A DNA stretch of 57,277 nucleotides from Arachnopeziza araneosa (Eukaryota > Ascomycota > Leotiomycetes > Helotiales > Arachnopezizaceae). Below, piece after piece: positions 54,938 through 57,277 of this stretch. Under the pieces are notes generated by a model that searched no databases, was not told the origin of the DNA, and worked only from the letters and a program-made list of their open reading frames with translations. The stretch spans positions 1 to 57,277 of the forward strand of contig QYAI01000158.1 of NCBI GenBank assembly GCA_003988855.1. Direction: 5' to 3'. Both the position numbers and the translations under genes were made by a program. Each line of letters starts with the position of its first letter. Position 1 is the first letter of the stretch.

Positions 54938-56195
54938 CTACTCGGAATCTGATAACCCTAATACAACTATAGTATCTTGACAAGTGCGCGCATTATGACC
55001 AGTCTTCCCGCAAGTGCCACATCGTCGCTCAGAGAGTTGCCTCTTATTTTGCCTACTTCTCTTCGAGCGCTTATCGCGTCGAGCTTGCTCTTCTGCCTTC
55101 TTCTGAGCTAATACGTCCTGCGCATCCTCTACAATAAGTGCTTCTCCTTGACGTATTCGAGTCTTTTTAGCCCTACGGCGTTTACTAAGTGCTTTATTTG
55201 CTGTTCGAAGTGTGCGCACCTCGGCTGACAAGAGAGTTATCTTATGAGCTAACATCTCTGTACTTTTAGCTAACGCAGCTACAGTCTCGAAAATAGAAGT
55301 TAGAGAGCTTCCTTGATAGCGTGCAATGCGACTCTTCACTAAAGTTGACTGTAAAAGCGCATCAGTTGCATTGTAAGAAGTTTGAGAGACCTAAGGTTTA
55401 GTATCGGTAGAAGAAGGTGTACTAGGATTTAGAATCCTTAACCTTACATCAAGCTTTGAAATTACAGCTTGCGAGTTGAAAGGCACTAAGCTAGCTCTAC
55501 GAAATCTAGTGTACGAGGGGCAGATATTCTCTTCGTATCGATACATTGATTCATCTACTTGTTTCTTATTTGTTATTTACGCTGGTTTTTGGGTTCTTCA
55601 CGCGCGTACGTTGTTCATGTTCTGAGTTCTTTGCTCTGGTCGTTCTTCCGAAATATACTATCGAGAGCTAGCTGCTTATTTTATTGGCTGCTCCTCTGCC
55701 CCTCGTACAGTAATTATGCCTATCATAAGGCCTGTCTCGTCGAAGTTGTAGAAATCGAAGTCAACAATCTTATATTTTGCTCGCATATTCTTAACTAGTC
55801 GAAACTACGCGCTAATAAGCTCTAGATCTTCGCAAAAGGCTCTTTGAAAGTTATAAACGCGATTAAAACGCGTCTTTAACTCTGGTCGTCGTTGTACGAA
55901 CCGATGCGCCTAGAGCTTACTGACGCGGTCTGCTTCTCGAGATTCGAGTATATAATTTGCCATATCTTCAACACTAGCAAGCCGAGGCGCAAAATCTCTG
56001 GTATCTAAATCAAGTATATATCGAGTAATTACTTTTTCTTCTAACTCGGATAGTTTTTGACAATTAGGTCGAGTTTCGAGGCGAGCAGTCAAGCTAGCTA
56101 TTCTGTGTCGAAGTGTCGTTTCAGGGACTTTATAGATCTTTGCAGCAGAGCGACGACTAAGGTGCTTCTTGAGTTTGAATTTCTATTACAAATAG
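54938..56195 (-). pseudogene. pogo-family transposase remnant
   Basis: The N-terminal part (56195..55713) reads SRRSAAKIYKVPETTLRHRI (HTH), KVITRYILDLDTRDFAPRLA, RFVQRRPELKTRFNRVYNFQ and FYNFDETGLMIG (first catalytic Asp). It has TAG at 55910 and 55805 where Trp is expected. The C-terminal part (55506..54938) reads LVPFNSQAVISKLDVRLRI, then TAG at 55391, then LSKRRRAKKTRIRQGEAL and the zinc knuckle CGTCGKTGHNARTC. The middle, including the remaining DDE residues (roughly 250 codons), is absent. The break point is occupied by the MITE. All three stops are TGG-to-TAG compatible. Confidence 0.85.
55509..55710. mobile_element. MITE with 15-bp inverted repeats and TA target duplication
   Basis: 202 bp flanked by TA on both sides (55507..55508, 55711..55712). 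Termini are TGTACGAGGGGCAGA at the left and its reverse complement at the right, preceded by G or C next to the TA. Non-coding, AT-rich inside. A worn copy is at 20891..21130. TA target sites and size fit a Tc1/mariner- or pogo-type MITE. Confidence 0.8.
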
Positions 56196-56315
56196 TTGAA
56201 AAAACGCGTGTTGAAGTTTACAAGTAATGAGGTGGGGAAAAGTGCGCCACTCGATGATAAACCACGTTTTACAAATTACTATTTCAGAATATATGATAAG
56301 GCCACTCCAGCCACT

Positions 56316-57277
56316 CTATTCTTCGTACTTCCTTAGTAGCTCAGTTATGTCATTTAAATGATATTCCAATGCCAACGAGAGAGGCGTGTAGCCATCGTTA
56401 TTTTTTACGTGAATAGAGGCACCTTTCTCAAGTAGCAATCTAACTACTTCCTCGTGCTGACCCATTACCGCCTGCCCAAGAGGTGTATTACCGAAACGAT
56501 CATTTGAATCTACATCAATGTCATTGCCGCCTATCGTCAGTAGTAGTTCGGCGATAGCTGTTCGCCCATAGTTAGCGGCAAGAGAAAGGGGTGTTTGCTG
56601 CAAATTATCTTTCGAGTTAATGTCGACTCCAGGTGTGTTAAGCAGTAGTTCGACGACAGCTGTTAGTTCATGCTTAGCGGCAAGAAAAAGAGGTGTTTGC
56701 TGCCAAGTATCTTTCGAGTTGATGTCGACTCCAGGTGTGTTAAGCAGTAGTTCGACGACGGCTGTTTGCTCATTCTTAGCGGCAAGAGAAAGAGGTGTTT
56801 GATGCCAAGTATCTTTCGAGTTGATGTCGACTCCAGGTGTGTTAAGCAGTAGTTCGACGACGGCTGTTTGCCTATACTCAGCGGCAAGAGAAAGAGGTGT
56901 TTGCTGCAAAATACTTTTCGAGTTGATGTCGACTCCAGGTGTGTTAAGCAGTAGTTCGACGACAGCTGTTTGCCNATACTNAGCGGCAAGAGAAAGAGGT
57001 GTTTGNTGCNAAGTATNTTTCGAGTTGATGTCGACTCCAGGTGTGTTAAGCAGTAGTTCGACGACGGCTGTTCGCCCATCCTTAGCGGCGAGAGAAAGAG
57101 GTGTTTGATGCCAAGTATCTTTCGAGTTGATGTCGACTCCAGGTGTGTTAAGCAGTAGTTCGACGAGGGCTGTTCGCCCACAGTTAGCGGCAAGAGAAAG
57201 AGGTGTTTGATGCCAAGTATCTTTCGAGTTGATGTCGACTCCAGGTGTGTTAAGCAGTAGTTCGACGACAGCTGTTT
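56316..57277 (-). CDS. ankyrin-repeat protein, 3' end only, near-identical repeats
   Basis: The gene enters from the right edge and ends at 56316. The sequence is a run of 34-residue ankyrin repeats (102 bp each), for example TPLSLAAKNEQTAVVELLLN then TPGVDINSKDTWHQ. The first seven or so are almost identical in DNA. Variation is concentrated at one short patch per repeat (LAA-xxxxx-TAVVE), which is the exposed beta-hairpin/inner-helix surface in ankyrin folds. The last two or three repeats (IGGNDIDVDSNDRFGNTPLG, KGASIHVKNNDGYTPL) are diverged and form the cap. Five N bases (56975, 56981, 57006, 57010, 57017) fall inside the repeats, probably from assembly ambiguity. The N-terminal domain is outside the window; an NLR-like receptor is plausible. 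Confidence 0.85.
   Translation of the reverse strand, partial: TAVVELLLNTPGVDINSKDTWHQTPLSLAANCGRTALVELLLNTPGVDINSKDTWHQTPLSLAAKDGRTAVVELLLNTPGVDINSKXTXXQTPLSLAAXYXQTAVVELLLNTPGVDINSKSILQQTPLSLAAEYRQTAVVELLLNTPGVDINSKDTWHQTPLSLAAKNEQTAVVELLLNTPGVDINSKDTWQQTPLFLAAKHELTAVVELLLNTPGVDINSKDNLQQTPLSLAANYGRTAIAELLLTIGGNDIDVDSNDRFGNTPLGQAVMGQHEEVVRLLLEKGASIHVKNNDGYTPLSLALEYHLNDITELLRKYEE

Larger units (their letters stand above)
54831..56268 (-). mobile_element. deleted pogo/Fot1-type DNA transposon
   Basis: Inverted termini match over more than 40 bp: left AACGTGGTTTATCATCGAGT...GGCGCACTTTTCCCCACCTC, and the same sequence reversed at the right end (56222..56268). The left terminus carries an extra 17-bp partial duplication (TGCGCATATCATCGAGT). 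A TA lies at the left edge (54830..54831); the right edge is TTTA, so the target duplication is not clean. At 1.44 kb including a 202-bp nested insert it is clearly shorter than full elements of this class, and the inside is deleted. Confidence 0.88.

Noticed and set aside
56663..57193. Long second reading frame through the ankyrin array
   Set aside because: A 102-bp repeat keeps any stop-free frame open. The peptide is a meaningless shadow of the ankyrin frame.

Overview
The window is nuclear DNA of a filamentous ascomycete (Pezizomycotina). The evidence is short introns of about 47-123 bp with GT-AG ends and CTRAY-type branch points, Zn2Cys6 regulators, HET-domain proteins, a pogo/Fot1-type transposon, and nonsense mutations that look like repeat-induced point mutation (RIP). 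Several 2EXR-domain proteins suggest Leotiomycetes (Helotiales); that placement is inference. Exons were joined by eye. All proposed joins close in frame unless an entry says otherwise.

Layout. 0-8 kb: secreted GH3 beta-xylosidase (-), single-pass kelch protein (+), epoxide hydrolase (+). 8-10.4 kb: decayed HET gene. 11-15 kb: histidine-phosphatase-fold protein (-) and the GPI transamidase catalytic subunit GPI8 (+). 15-21.4 kb: a DUF7730-like gene and two 2EXR genes lying among degenerate AGGCGGT-containing tandem repeats and a MITE-like element. 21.4-25.7 kb: divergent pair of Zn2Cys6 factors, the second broken by a one-base shift. 26-30 kb: intact HET protein (+) and an Atg22-like transporter (-). 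31-35 kb: one intact 2EXR gene and one with four RIP-type stops. 37.8-40.4 kb: mitochondrial carnitine/acylcarnitine carrier and a small secreted cysteine-containing protein. 41.9-47.9 kb: a 2018-residue coiled-coil repeat protein. 48.6-52.1 kb: a 1109-residue protein with a fungal STAND-type N-terminal domain and ankyrin-like repeats. 52.5-53.8 kb: flavin monooxygenase pseudogene. 54.28-54.54 kb: a tRNA-Leu(AAG) gene. 54.8-56.3 kb: a deleted pogo element carrying a nested MITE. 56.3 kb to the end: part of an ankyrin protein with near-identical 102-bp repeats.

The most striking object is the tRNA-Leu(AAG) gene. Besides an ordinary 16-nt anticodon-loop intron, it is cut by three insertions of 50-57 bp. 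Each has a GT start, a branch-like CTAAC, CTAAT or CTGAC, and an AG end. Removing all four gives an 82-nt cloverleaf with fully paired acceptor, D, anticodon and T stems (one G-U in the acceptor and one in the D stem). Intact A and B boxes and a T-run terminator remain in the DNA. This looks like a tRNA gene that needs spliceosome-type splicing.

Housekeeping genes (GPI8, carrier, Atg22-like, epoxide hydrolase) are intact. The material between them is accessory: self-recognition-type genes, 2EXR paralogues, repeats and pseudogenes, with RIP-like decay in three unrelated loci.
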